Notes: a model not told the origin generated them from the letters alone. 64,000 nucleotides of DNA from Njordibacter sp937773555 (GCF_047730085.1 NZ_CP159830.1:1240001-1304000); one strand, 5' to 3'. Positions 7,987 through 17,065 are shown, counted from the first letter of the stretch. Numbers and translations: made by a program.

Positions 7987-8894
7987 ATCTTTATTAGTTC
8001 TTTGACCCATGCGTCTACAAGATAGTTTGGCGGCGCATTTTTTTTATGAATGACTGCATAATCTGTAGTGTATCGAAAATGGCTAGCACACAAAGGTTTC
8101 ATTTTGCCTTGCTGTATCCACTGGGTGGCATAGTGGGTAGGTAAGTAGCCGATAAAACACCCTGTCATAATAAGAAAGGCTACACCTTCTCTATCTGTCG
8201 CAGTAGAGGTCGTTTTGAGTGCTTGATATTGCAGTTTAATGGCTGCTGTTTGAGCATAGGCAGGAGCCACTGCGTCATAATTTGGGACTAAAGAAATCAC
8301 ACCTTGTTGCTCTGCAATGTCAAATAATGGATGGTGGTGGCTACAATATAAATGAGACTCCTCTTCATAAAGGGGAATATACTCTAGTTCAGCAATTTTC
8401 CTTAGGCGGGGTATAGCGCCTACGTGTAAACGACCATCTAACACGGCTTTTTCAACTTCATTGGGCGGCATCATGCTGATGTTTATACCTATATCGGTAG
8501 CCTGCAGCTTTAATTGACGAAGAGCATTGGTGATTTTCATGTGCGGCAGAGTCACTAGATTGTCAGCGATGCCGATGTTCATATCGCCTTTGAGCTGATC
8601 GTGTAATGCATTGACTCGAATACGAAAACCTTCAATAGAAGTAAATAACTGTAAAATGGCTTCATAAACCTGTTGCCCTGAATCTGTCACAGAGAAACCA
8701 GCTCGCCCACGCTGGCATAGGCGCAAGCCTAAACGAGTTTCTAAATCTCCCATTGCCATACTAATAGCAGCCCTACTGATATTGAGCTCAACTTCAGCCG
8801 CCGCGAAACCGCCAGCCTCAACAATGGCTTTATAGATTCGCAACAGGCGCAAATCAATATCTGACAAGCGATTTAAACCGAGGTGTGTAGACAT
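7983..8894 (-). CDS. LysR-family transcriptional regulator
   Basis: 303 residues. The N-terminal HTH reads LRLLRIYKAIVEAGGFAAAE, then LNISRAAISMAMGDLETRLG and LRLCQRGRAGFSVTDSG, the classic LysR DNA-binding domain. A periplasmic-binding-protein-like effector domain follows (GDMNIGIADN start). It diverges from the beta-alanine aminotransferase/MmsA pair across a 104-base region with a perfect dyad, so it probably controls that pair. The inducer is unknown; beta-alanine or malonate semialdehyde are guesses. Confidence 0.88.
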   Translation of the reverse strand: MSTHLGLNRLSDIDLRLLRIYKAIVEAGGFAAAEVELNISRAAISMAMGDLETRLGLRLCQRGRAGFSVTDSGQQVYEAILQLFTSIEGFRIRVNALHDQLKGDMNIGIADNLVTLPHMKITNALRQLKLQATDIGINISMMPPNEVEKAVLDGRLHVGAIPRLRKIAELEYIPLYEEESHLYCSHHHPLFDIAEQQGVISLVPNYDAVAPAYAQTAAIKLQYQALKTTSTATDREGVAFLIMTGCFIGYLPTHYATQWIQQGKMKPLCASHFRYTTDYAVIHKKNAPPNYLVDAWVKELIKI

Positions 8895-8915
8895 AGTGGT
8901 TAGTTAATCATTTAG

Positions 8916-8938
8916 TTAAGTTAATGTAATTAACTTAA
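8916..8938. promoter_or_regulatory. Perfect 10-base dyad, candidate LysR-type operator
   Basis: Arms TTAAGTTAAT and ATTAACTTAA are perfect inverted copies separated by GTA, in the middle of the gap between the divergent LysR and aminotransferase genes. Further TTAGTTAA half-sites lie just upstream (8901-8919). Dyads of this kind centred in a divergent promoter are typical LysR recognition and autoregulation sites. Confidence 0.55.
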
Positions 8939-8998
8939 TATTTAACTGTCCTAAGTGCAAGTCTAAACTATATTTATTATTACTAATGGAGTTTCGAT

Positions 8999-10336
8999 AT
9001 GAGTTTTGAATCATTGACTGGTGGTTTAAGTCGTGAAAAGCTTGAAGCCTACTGGATGCCGTATACGGCTAACCGTCAGTTTAAAGACAATCCACGCATG
9101 ATCGTGTCAGCTGAACAAAGCCACTATATTACTGCTGATGGACGCCGCATTTATGACGGCCTTTCAGGTTTGTGGTGTTGTGGTTTTGGCCATAATAGGC
9201 CAGAAATTGCAGAAGCTGTGTATAAACAAATGAAAACTATGGACTATGCGCCAGCATTTCAGCATGGTCATCCAAAGGCGTTTGAACTAGCAGACCGGTT
9301 GGCCAAGATGACTCCAGAAGGTTTGGATTATGTATTTTTTACTAATTCTGGTTCAGAATCTGCTGACACCTCATTAAAAATGGCTCGTGCTTACTGGCGT
9401 CAATGTGGTCAGCCAAGCAAAACCAAATTAATTGGTCGCAGCAAGGGTTACCATGGGGTAAATTTTGGTGGCATTAGTGTGGGTGGCATAGCCGCAAACC
9501 GTAAAATGTATGGCCCTGGTATAGATGCTGATCATTTACCTCATACATTATTACCCCATAATGCCTTCAGTAAAGGCATGCCAGAGCATGGTATAGAGCT
9601 TGCAGATGAGTTATTAGAACAAATTGCTTTGCATGACGCATCAAATATTGCGGCTGTTATTGTAGAACCTTTCGCTGGTTCAGCGGGGGTAGTTGTGCCA
9701 CCAGAGGGTTATTTGCAGCGCTTGCGTAAAATCTGTGATGACCACAATATTTTGTTGATATTTGATGAAGTAATTACTGGCTTTGGGCGAGCAGGGGCAG
9801 CTTTTGGAGCTGATGCATTTGGTGTGATTCCTGATATTATGAACCTTGCCAAAGGCATTACTAATGGCTCTATTCCAATGGGTGCCGTGGTTGCAAAAAG
9901 TGAGATCTATCACACCTTTATGGATGCTGGTGGGCCTGAGTATATGGTGGAATTCCCCCATGGTTATACTTATTCTGGACACCCCGTGGCGTGCGCAGCA
10001 GGCTTAGCTGCCATGGACGTTTTCGAGAATGACCAGTTAGCCCAGCGTGCTGCAGACCTTTCACCACACTTTGAAGACGCTATCCATAGCTTAAAAGGCT
10101 TGAACTATATTAGCGACATTCGCAACTATGGTTTAGCTGGGGCGTTAACTATTGAAGCCTACCCAGGTGAGCCTGCCAGACGTCCTTACGAAATTGCAAT
10201 GAAAGCGTGGGACCTTGGTTTTTATGTGCGCTATGGTGGTGATACTATACAGTTAGGGCCCAATTTTGTGAGCGAAAAAGAAGACATTACTCGCTTAGTT
10301 AATGCGCTAGGTGATGCCATCCAAAGTTTGGATTAA
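8999..10336 (+). CDS. bauA: Beta-alanine (omega-amino acid):pyruvate aminotransferase
   Basis: 445 residues, class III aminotransferase. Visible marks are YWMPYTANRQFKDNPR at the N-terminus (typical of the omega-amino-acid:pyruvate group), TNSGSESADTSLKMAR, YHGVNFGG, LIFDEVITGFGRAGAAFGAD (PLP Asp) and the PLP lysine in NLAKGITNGSIPMGAV. The enzyme transfers the amino group of beta-alanine to pyruvate, giving malonate semialdehyde and alanine. The next gene is the CoA-acylating semialdehyde dehydrogenase that would consume the product. Hypotaurine or other omega-amines are possible alternative substrates. Confidence 0.88.
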   Translation: MSFESLTGGLSREKLEAYWMPYTANRQFKDNPRMIVSAEQSHYITADGRRIYDGLSGLWCCGFGHNRPEIAEAVYKQMKTMDYAPAFQHGHPKAFELADRLAKMTPEGLDYVFFTNSGSESADTSLKMARAYWRQCGQPSKTKLIGRSKGYHGVNFGGISVGGIAANRKMYGPGIDADHLPHTLLPHNAFSKGMPEHGIELADELLEQIALHDASNIAAVIVEPFAGSAGVVVPPEGYLQRLRKICDDHNILLIFDEVITGFGRAGAAFGADAFGVIPDIMNLAKGITNGSIPMGAVVAKSEIYHTFMDAGGPEYMVEFPHGYTYSGHPVACAAGLAAMDVFENDQLAQRAADLSPHFEDAIHSLKGLNYISDIRNYGLAGALTIEAYPGEPARRPYEIAMKAWDLGFYVRYGGDTIQLGPNFVSEKEDITRLVNALGDAIQSLD

Positions 10337-10357
10337 CCTTTAGTTAGATATTTAGCC

Positions 10358-10389
10358 AATAGTGCTTGTGCTCTTGCAAGAGTACTATT
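10358..10389. promoter_or_regulatory. Intra-operon hairpin between bauA and mmsA
   Basis: Outer arms AATAGT and ACTATT flank the perfect 12-base palindrome CTCTTGCAAGAG. There is no following T-run, so it is unlikely to be an intrinsic terminator. It could be a processing/stability hairpin or an operator. Confidence 0.4.
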
Positions 10390-10437
10390 GTGACAGATAA
10401 CCAATCAAGTCCTTGATGAGGACAGTGAGGAAGCACA

Positions 10438-11928
10438 ATGCAAGTTGTAGGACACTTTATTAACGGCGAAATGGTTGCCGACACTCAGCGCGTACAAGAC
10501 GTCTATAACCCAGCCACTGGTGAGGTTGTGCGTCAAGTGGCGTTAGCCAGTAAAACGACTGTAGAAGAAGCTATTAGTGCAGCGCAGGCAGCTTTTCCAG
10601 GGTGGAGAAATACGCCACCACAAAAGCGTGCGCGGGTTATGTTTCGTTTTAAGCAGTTGCTTGAAGAAAATTCTGACAAAATTTGTGCAGCACTGACCAA
10701 CGAACATGGCAAAGTTCTTGATGATGCTGCTGGTGAGCTCATCCGTGGCATTGAAGTAGTTGAATATGCTTGTGGCGCACCAACATTATTAAAAGGTGAG
10801 CACAGTAAAAATGTTGGGCCGGCAATTGATAGCTGGTCTGAATTTCAACCCTTGGGTGTAGTTGCTGGAATTACGCCATTTAACTTCCCCGCTATGGTGC
10901 CTATGTGGATGTTCCCCATGGCCATAGCGTGTGGTAATACGTTCATCCTTAAGCCTTCTGAGCGCGACCCAAGTGCCCCTCTTCTTATTGGCCAGTTACT
11001 TAAAGAAGCCGGTTTGCCAGATGGCGTATTTAATATCGTTAATGGTGACAAGCTTGCTGTAGATACCATTCTTGAAGATTCTCGTGTTCAGGCCGTAAGC
11101 TTCGTAGGCTCTACGCCAATTGCCGAGTATATTTATGCTACGGGCACTGCCAATGGCAAACGTGTACAGGCCCTTGGTGGTGCTAAAAATCACGCTATCA
11201 TCATGCCTGATGCAGATATGGATAATGCGGTAAACGCTCTTATGGGTGCTGCTTATGGCTCATGTGGCGAACGCTGCATGGCTATCTCTGTGGCTGTGTG
11301 TGTAGGTGATGCAGCTGCTGACGAACTGGTAGCCAAACTAAAACCTCAAGTAGAAGCACTAAAAGTAGGCAATGGCACCGATATTAGCAACGAAATGGGC
11401 CCACTAATTACTGCAGCAGCTCAAGAGCGTGTACGCAGTCTAGTAGCGCAAGGTGTTGAGCAAGGAGCAGAGTTAGTTGTTGATGGCAGCGCACTAGTCG
11501 TTGACGGCCATGAAAATGGCTTTTTTGTAGGCGGTTGTTTATTCGATAAAGTCACCAAAGACATGGTGGTTTATCAAGAAGAAATCTTTGGCCCTGTATT
11601 ATGTGTAGTACGTGTTGATACTATGCAAGAAGCTATGCAGCTAATTGATGACCATGAATTTGGCAATGGTACTTGCATATTCACCCGAGATGGTGAAGCA
11701 GCACGTTACTTCTCCGATAATATTAAAGTGGGCATGGTGGGTATCAATGTTCCTCTTCCTGTGCCAGTTGCTTATCATAGTTTTGGTGGTTGGAAGCGTT
11801 CTTTATTTGGTGATTTAGGTGCTCATGGCCCTGATGCTATTCGTTTTTACACACGACGTAAAACAGTAACTCAGCGCTGGCCTTCCAGTGGTGTGCGTGA
11901 TGGCAAGCAATTTGCCTTTCCTTCTTAA
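10438..11928 (+). CDS. mmsA: CoA-acylating methylmalonate-/malonate-semialdehyde dehydrogenase
   Basis: 496 residues, the normal MmsA length. Aldehyde dehydrogenase marks are GVVAGITPFNFPAMVPMWMF, FILKPSERDPSAP, VSFVGSTPIAEYIY, and YGSCGERCMAIS with the catalytic cysteine, all characteristic of MmsA rather than hydrolytic ALDHs. It oxidises methylmalonate or malonate semialdehyde with NAD and CoA to propionyl- or acetyl-CoA. Lying 101 bases after bauA, it most likely completes beta-alanine conversion to acetyl-CoA; a valine or myo-inositol role is an alternative. Confidence 0.92.
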   Translation: MQVVGHFINGEMVADTQRVQDVYNPATGEVVRQVALASKTTVEEAISAAQAAFPGWRNTPPQKRARVMFRFKQLLEENSDKICAALTNEHGKVLDDAAGELIRGIEVVEYACGAPTLLKGEHSKNVGPAIDSWSEFQPLGVVAGITPFNFPAMVPMWMFPMAIACGNTFILKPSERDPSAPLLIGQLLKEAGLPDGVFNIVNGDKLAVDTILEDSRVQAVSFVGSTPIAEYIYATGTANGKRVQALGGAKNHAIIMPDADMDNAVNALMGAAYGSCGERCMAISVAVCVGDAAADELVAKLKPQVEALKVGNGTDISNEMGPLITAAAQERVRSLVAQGVEQGAELVVDGSALVVDGHENGFFVGGCLFDKVTKDMVVYQEEIFGPVLCVVRVDTMQEAMQLIDDHEFGNGTCIFTRDGEAARYFSDNIKVGMVGINVPLPVPVAYHSFGGWKRSLFGDLGAHGPDAIRFYTRRKTVTQRWPSSGVRDGKQFAFPS

Positions 11929-11950
11929 TCTAAAGGATTAGGAAGTACTT

Positions 11951-11979
11951 AAAAAGCCTGGCATTTGCTGGGCTTTTTT
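11951..11979 (+). terminator. Rho-independent terminator after mmsA
   Basis: AAAAAGCC...GC, loop ATTT, GC...GGCTTTTTT: a stem with two internal wobble pairs and a T-run, 23 bases past the mmsA stop. Confidence 0.85.
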
Positions 11980-12088
11980 GTGGCCAATTTCACTCAAGAT
12001 AGCTTTATTTACCTTTATGCCTTAAGTTTTGTGCGGCTTTACTTTAAAATCACATGCTAGGCACTATTACACAAAGGCGATTTAAGTC

Positions 12089-12379
12089 ATGGGTTTATTT
12101 TCGAGTATTAAAGAATTTTTATTCCGACCTGCTGAAGAGGGCGCTGACAGCAAAGGCGCCAAAACGAGTCAGCATCATGAGCACAGTGGGTTTAGTATTG
12201 AAACCCAGCCTCTAAAAGAAGGGGGGAGTTTTCGGGTACAGGGGTGGATTCGTAAAGATGGTAAAGAGCACCACTTTATTCGCGCCGATCAGTCTCACAG
12301 TATTGAAGGCGGCCATGAGTTAAGTTTATTCAAAGCTAAGCAATGTATCGATCAGCTTGGTGATAACCTGTTTAAGTGA
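12089..12379 (+). CDS. HlyU-family small protein
   Basis: 96 residues. The core SGFSIETQPLKEGGSFRVQG followed by WIRKDGKEHHFIRADQS and the C-terminal KAKQCIDQLGDNLF match the HlyU family (about 90-100 residues). Family members are annotated as transcriptional activators on the basis of the name, but this branch lacks a recognisable HTH, so a regulatory role is not supported by sequence alone. It is monocistronic, between two terminators. Confidence 0.75.
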   Translation: MGLFSSIKEFLFRPAEEGADSKGAKTSQHHEHSGFSIETQPLKEGGSFRVQGWIRKDGKEHHFIRADQSHSIEGGHELSLFKAKQCIDQLGDNLFK

Positions 12380-12444
12380 CATTGCCTAACACCTCAGACT
12401 AGACGCCTGTCAAAGATGAGTGTTGAGCCTCGCTCAATACCGCT

Positions 12445-12480
12445 AAGCACTGCCAACCCATATGGTTGCCAGTGCTTTTT
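12445..12480. terminator. Strong hairpin terminator between hlyU-like gene and the convergent hyuA-like gene
   Basis: Arms AAGCACTGCCAACC and GGTTGCCAGTGCTT (one internal mismatch) around CATAT, followed by a T-run. It sits between convergent genes and may work in both directions. Confidence 0.88.
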
Positions 12481-12500
12481 AGCGTGAGATTGATTACGAC

Positions 12501-14522
12501 CTAGGCTCTCACGTTTAGCTCTAGTACAGGCTTGCCCGTGGCAATAGCACTAATTTTGGCTTCTACAAATAATTCGCCATCCAGTTCTGAAATCACATGT
12601 TTATTATCATGCCGAATAATAATATCTACGTCGCCAGCCCCCGCAGATTTAGCCAAGGTGTGGGCTTGTAGTTTAACAATAGCTTCAGCTTGACTAAATG
12701 CATCTGATAAATCTGCAGAATCAAATGGAGTTGCACCGTTGAAGACGCGAAAAATACCTTGAGTGGGTTGAGTAATAATAATTTCTGAACGCTGTACTAC
12801 GCTGCCCATAACCGCACCAACGGCGTTTGCTACATGGCCGTACTGGGGCAATATTAGGTCTAAGCTAAGACTCTTTGCTGCTTTTGGATAATAGGTTGCT
12901 GCTGGTGCGCCCACTGCAACGAGTGGGTGGCTTTTGCCGAAGTTAATACCAAATAGGGCATTTTCATCATCCTTGCTGCCATTTTTAAGGATGAGTTTTC
13001 CCATTAATGCTGCCAAATTTTTAGAGCGCGCTTCATTCAGCAGGTTTTCTTGGTGCAGACCTGCTTCTAGTAAGGTTTGGCAGATGGCGTCATTCATCAA
13101 AGTAAACACCCTTTCTGCAGGTTCTTGTGCATTGCCTTTTTCCCAAGAACCCAAACCATAAAGGTAACGCATTTGGCGTGCCCAGATTTGCGCTGCAAGT
13201 TTTGCGCCCTCAACACTCCAGTGGCTGCTGTTGCCCAGCACGTGGGCAGCGTCTGAGGGGGTAAAACCAGAATAAATCACCATGCCTTTGCGTTCTAGGC
13301 GTGCCATAGCTTTAGCTAAGTCTTGGTTATTAAACACCAAGGTTTCCATCTCAGCCGGCTCATGTTCCAGCATTTCCCATGCTTGCTGTTCGATAGGAGT
13401 AAACTGGTTGATGAGCGCTTGGTTGCGCTCTAAGCGCGTAACAAAACGGTTATGCCTTGGAGTAGGGGTGTCATCCAAGTGGGCCTGCAGGCGCTTTAAA
13501 ACTGTGGGATATTGATGAGCTAACAAACTCAATGGCACTACGCGCCTTGGGCCTAAAGCCACACTGCCCGCATGAAACCGCACTTCACTGTCGCCACCTA
13601 AGCCGATAGAGTATACCTTGACGGTCTCTACCATAGGTTGCCAATCGCCTACACGGGCGCCCTCACTAGCCAGTTCAGGCTGTCCATTAGTGACAATAGC
13701 AATGTCTGTTGTAGTGCCCCCCATATCAGCAATAATGGCGTTGCGACTGCCAGAAAGGGCACAGGCACCTATGACGCTAGCGGCAGGACCCGACAATATA
13801 GTGGTTACTGGGTGAACAAGAGCAGTTTCTGCGTTAACAATAGAGCCATCACCCTTAACAATCATTAATGGGGCTTGGATATTAAGTTCTTGTAAAATGG
13901 TTTCTACAGCTTGAATTAAATCTTGAATAAACGGAATCATACGGGCGTTGAGTGACGCGGTTAATGCACGTCGAGGTGCGCCTAGGCTGGTAGCAAGCTC
14001 GTGGCCACAGGTGACCGGCATGCTTGTAAGTTTAGTAACTAAGGTTTGCAGTTGAATTTCGTGGCTTGGGTTACGGACCCCAAACTGTGCCGACACAGAA
14101 AAAGCAGACACTTTATCTTTGTTGGCTAAAATGGCGGCCGTAGCCGTTTCAATATCTAACGGCTTTACTTGCCTGCCTGAGGCATCATGGCCACCGTCCA
14201 GACGAATAATTAGGCTGTCATCTAAAATCTCCCCCAACCCACTCTTTTTAACTTGAGCTTCGCTTAGGCCCGCTAATAGGGCGCAGACAGGCGCCCCATT
14301 GCCTTCAACTACAGCATTAGTGGTGAGTGTGGTTGATAAAGACACCATTTCAATGTTGGCTAATAACTCGGCAGGCACTTTGCCGATAGATTCCCCAATA
14401 CCAATGGCCAAGTTGTGGCGTGTTGTTAGGCTTTTTACTGCCGCTAGCACTTGGTTTTGTTCATTGATGATGACAGCATCTGTGTAAGTGCCTCCAGTGT
14501 CGATGCCTAGGCGTAAGGACAT
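12501..14522 (-). CDS. Hydantoinase A / oxoprolinase-family protein without a HyuB partner
   Basis: About 673 residues from MSLRLGIDTGGTYTDAVI; an upstream in-frame Met 13 codons earlier is less likely because the family begins directly at the LGIDTGGT phosphate-binding loop. Further motifs are STTLTTNAVVEG, LSGPAASVIGA, IADMGGTTTDIAIV (second ASKHA phosphate loop) and AVGAPAATYYP. HyuA proteins are ATP-dependent hydrolases of cyclic amides such as hydantoins and 5-oxoproline, normally paired with HyuB. No HyuB is visible here. It diverges from a beta-hydroxyacid dehydrogenase. The substrate cannot be named. Confidence 0.82.
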   Translation of the reverse strand: MSLRLGIDTGGTYTDAVIINEQNQVLAAVKSLTTRHNLAIGIGESIGKVPAELLANIEMVSLSTTLTTNAVVEGNGAPVCALLAGLSEAQVKKSGLGEILDDSLIIRLDGGHDASGRQVKPLDIETATAAILANKDKVSAFSVSAQFGVRNPSHEIQLQTLVTKLTSMPVTCGHELATSLGAPRRALTASLNARMIPFIQDLIQAVETILQELNIQAPLMIVKGDGSIVNAETALVHPVTTILSGPAASVIGACALSGSRNAIIADMGGTTTDIAIVTNGQPELASEGARVGDWQPMVETVKVYSIGLGGDSEVRFHAGSVALGPRRVVPLSLLAHQYPTVLKRLQAHLDDTPTPRHNRFVTRLERNQALINQFTPIEQQAWEMLEHEPAEMETLVFNNQDLAKAMARLERKGMVIYSGFTPSDAAHVLGNSSHWSVEGAKLAAQIWARQMRYLYGLGSWEKGNAQEPAERVFTLMNDAICQTLLEAGLHQENLLNEARSKNLAALMGKLILKNGSKDDENALFGINFGKSHPLVAVGAPAATYYPKAAKSLSLDLILPQYGHVANAVGAVMGSVVQRSEIIITQPTQGIFRVFNGATPFDSADLSDAFSQAEAIVKLQAHTLAKSAGAGDVDIIIRHDNKHVISELDGELFVEAKISAIATGKPVLELNVRA

Positions 14523-14735
14523 GATAATTAAACTCTCACAAAAGGTTATTCTTGGCGGCATTTTGCCCTGAGTAAAAGACTAACGCAAGCTCATTTTAAG
14601 TGCCCGAAATGGAGCGGCACCTGCGGGTTTAAAAGCGTCATAGCAGGTACCTAAATGAAGTTGTTCGTGAGGCTTGTTTTAGAAGCCAGTATGCCCTTTA
14701 ATGGCGGTTGAAATATTTATCAAAAGGAGCTCGCT

Positions 14736-15611
14736 ATGAGCAAAGTTGCATTTATCGGTTTGGGAGTGATGGGGTATCCCATGGCAGGACATCTGGCAGC
14801 ACAGGGTCATCAAGTGTGTGTGTATAACCGTACCATGACAAAGTCTGAATCTTGGCAAGGCCAGTATGGGGGACACTTAGCGATCTCTCCGTCAGCAGCA
14901 GCTTTGGAAGCTGATTTTGTATTTACCTGTGTTGGTAATGACGATGATTTATGCAGTGTAGTTTATGGTGACCAAGGTGTATTGTCTGGCATGGCTGCTG
15001 GTTCGGTATTAATAGACCATACAACAGCGTCTGCCCAGGTCGCTCGTGAAATTGCAGTGATTGCTGCTCAGCGAGGTGTTGGGTTTGTTGATGCGCCTGT
15101 TTCTGGCGGTCAGGCTGGCGCAGAAAATGGTGCTTTGGCTATTATGTGCGGCGGCAATGATGAGGATTACCAAAGAGCCCAGCCAATTATGCAGGCTTAT
15201 GCAAAAACCACGACCCATTTAGGCCCTGTTGGTAATGGTCAACTCACTAAGATGGTTAATCAAATTTGTATCGCTGGCTTAGTGCAGGGGCTTGCAGAGG
15301 GGGTTGCCTTTGCTATTAATGCGGGCTTAGATGCAAAACAAGCCCTAGGGGCAATAGGTGGTGGCGCTGCCGGCTCATGGCAAATGCATAACCGTGGAGA
15401 AACTATGGTGGACGATGAATTTGAATTTGGCTTTGCTGTAGACTGGATGCGAAAGGATCTAGGCATTTGCATAACAGAAGCGCAGAGCAATGGTTCACAG
15501 ATACCTGTGGCTCAAATGGTTGACGATTTTTATGAGCAAGTTCAAGCCCGTGGTGGAAACCGTTGGGACACATCTAGCTTACTGCGCCGTTTACCTAGAA
15601 AAGATAGGTGA
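14736..15611 (+). CDS. Beta-hydroxyacid dehydrogenase (3-hydroxyisobutyrate dehydrogenase family)
   Basis: 291 residues. The Rossmann start is VAFIGLGVMGYPMAGHLAAQ, the substrate loop DAPVSGGQAGAENGALAIM, and the catalytic lysine lies in GNGQLTKMVNQICIAG, in the usual order for the family. These NAD(P) enzymes oxidise 3-hydroxyisobutyrate, tartronate semialdehyde, 3-hydroxypropionate and similar acids. A good AAGGAG precedes ATG 14736. A role beside MmsA, for example 3-hydroxypropionate or 3-hydroxyisobutyrate to the semialdehyde, is plausible but inferred. Confidence 0.85.
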   Translation: MSKVAFIGLGVMGYPMAGHLAAQGHQVCVYNRTMTKSESWQGQYGGHLAISPSAAALEADFVFTCVGNDDDLCSVVYGDQGVLSGMAAGSVLIDHTTASAQVAREIAVIAAQRGVGFVDAPVSGGQAGAENGALAIMCGGNDEDYQRAQPIMQAYAKTTTHLGPVGNGQLTKMVNQICIAGLVQGLAEGVAFAINAGLDAKQALGAIGGGAAGSWQMHNRGETMVDDEFEFGFAVDWMRKDLGICITEAQSNGSQIPVAQMVDDFYEQVQARGGNRWDTSSLLRRLPRKDR

Positions 15612-15915
15612 TAAACCGACTGGTTTAAGCCCTTTTTTGGCTAACTAAATGCGCCTGGTAGAGATTAGACGGTTTAGCAAATGGGCTGCCTAAGAAAAGT
15701 GTACGCAGTATAGGAAATAAGTTTCTCAATCAGGTCTGTTGATGACTCATCGTCCCTGCTGGCGCAGTGTTCCAAGCGCGACATTGAAGGCGCGTTGCGT
15801 GACACTAGATTAGTTAACATAGTTTGAAAGCATTCTATGTTAAAATAAGGTTTCTAATAAAGAAAATTCTATAACCAATTGTATTTAAATAATAAATAGT
15901 AAAAAAATTACCTCT

Positions 15916-15935
15916 GTTTCCTAATATATGGAAAC
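15916..15935. promoter_or_regulatory. Inverted repeat upstream of the lyase promoter, candidate operator
   Basis: GTTTCC and GGAAAC arms separated by eight A/T-only bases, about 50 bases upstream of the predicted -35. A third GTTTCC occurs inside the promoter spacer at 15995-16000, which fits one regulator binding both places. Confidence 0.35.
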
Positions 15936-15986
15936 ATTGCATAAGAATACCTTCAGACATCTTCGCTAGGCCCTGTTATTAGGCGA

Positions 15987-16016
15987 TTGACCTTGTTTCC
16001 TTAACCTCGTTATAGT
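15987..16016 (+). promoter_or_regulatory. Sigma-70-type promoter of the malyl-CoA lyase-like gene
   Basis: TTGACC and TATAGT with 18 bases between them, about 55 bases before ATG 16073. Five of six bases match consensus in each hexamer. Confidence 0.55.
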
Positions 16017-16072
16017 GAGCCTTGCTTAAATTAAGCCAAGACGCTTTGTCAATTTAAAAGTAAGGTAATTCT

Positions 16073-17017
16073 ATGAGTCATACAAACCACCAGCCCGTAA
16101 AAACTCGTTTACAACGTAGTGAACTAGCAGTGCCAGGTTCTAACCCAAGCATGATTGAAAAAGCTGCAGACAGTGCTGCAGATTACGTATTTTTAGACTT
16201 AGAAGACGCGGTGGCCCCGTTAGATAAAATTGCAGCTCGTAAAAATATTATTGAAGCACTCAATGATATTGACTGGAAAGCTAAAGGCAAGACTATTTGC
16301 ATTCGTATTAATGGCTTAGATACTCATTACATGTACCGTGATGTAGTGGAAATTGTTGAGCAAGCAGGCCAACACTTAGACACTATACTAGTCCCTAAGG
16401 TAGGTGTACCAGCAGATTTGTACATGGTTGAAGCCATGTGTAACCAAATTGAACAGGCCAAAGGGTTTACCCATAAAATTGGACTTGAAGCTTTAATCGA
16501 AACCGCTTTAGGCATGGCCAATGTAGAAGCCATTGCGCAAGCCAGCCCACGTTTGGAAGCTATGCACTTTGGCGTGGCAGACTATGCAGCAAGCAACCGT
16601 GCTCGCACCGTGGTGATTGGTGGGTTAAACCCAGATTACCCAGGTGATCAATGGCATTATGCGCTTTCACGAATGACGGTGGCGTGCCGCGCCTATGGTT
16701 TACGTGCGATTGATGGCCCGTTTGGTGATTTTAGCGATCCGGATTCGTATATTTTGGCAGCAAAACGCGCTGCAGCACTTGGTTTAGAAGGTAAGTGGGC
16801 TATCCACCCGTCTCAAATTGCGTTGGCTAACGACGTTTTCTCACCACCAGAGTCTGAATTGATTCGTGCTAAAGGTATTTTATCAGCTCTTGCAGAAGCC
16901 CAAGCTAAAGGCCAGGGTGCAGCTCAGCTTGATGGTAAGATGATTGATGCCGCCTCTGCCCGCATGGCAGAAAACGTGGTAAACGTGGCCAACATTATTG
17001 CTTCAAAAGGTAAGTAA
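16073..17017 (+). CDS. L-malyl-CoA/beta-methylmalyl-CoA lyase-like CitE family enzyme
   Basis: 314 residues. Motifs are RSELAVPGSNPSMIEKA, DYVFLDLEDAVAPLDK (metal/CoA region), ICIRINGLDT (substrate Arg), GLEALIETALGMANVEAIA (metal Glu), HFGVADYAAS and KWAIHPSQIALAN. The pattern fits HpcH/HpaI/CitE lyases and, by RARTVVIGG/YPGDQWHYALSR, the malyl-CoA lyase branch. These split malyl-CoA or methylmalyl-CoA into glyoxylate plus acetyl- or propionyl-CoA. It stands alone between its own promoter and terminator. Without the other ethylmalonyl-CoA pathway genes in view, its route is uncertain. Confidence 0.8.
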   Translation: MSHTNHQPVKTRLQRSELAVPGSNPSMIEKAADSAADYVFLDLEDAVAPLDKIAARKNIIEALNDIDWKAKGKTICIRINGLDTHYMYRDVVEIVEQAGQHLDTILVPKVGVPADLYMVEAMCNQIEQAKGFTHKIGLEALIETALGMANVEAIAQASPRLEAMHFGVADYAASNRARTVVIGGLNPDYPGDQWHYALSRMTVACRAYGLRAIDGPFGDFSDPDSYILAAKRAAALGLEGKWAIHPSQIALANDVFSPPESELIRAKGILSALAEAQAKGQGAAQLDGKMIDAASARMAENVVNVANIIASKGK

Positions 17018-17065
17018 GTTCAAAGTAACTTTAAATAAGGTTAACTAGGCCTAAGCAAAGCCAAC

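Larger units (their letters stand above)
15612..16072. promoter_or_regulatory. 461-base intergenic region upstream of the malyl-CoA lyase-like gene
   Basis: No coding frame is convincing. A small hairpin TAAACC-GACT-less-one-GGTTTA with a downstream T6 follows the dehydrogenase stop and may terminate it. The stretch 15820-15910 is very AT-rich. An inverted repeat GTTTCC, 8 bases, GGAAAC occupies 15916-15935, and a promoter-like TTGACC/TATAGT pair lies at 15987-16016. Confidence 0.5.

Noticed and set aside
9680..9982. Open frame of 100 residues on the minus strand inside bauA
   Set aside because: It lies fully within the strongly supported aminotransferase frame, shows no domain or Shine-Dalgarno, and is explained as an antisense shadow.
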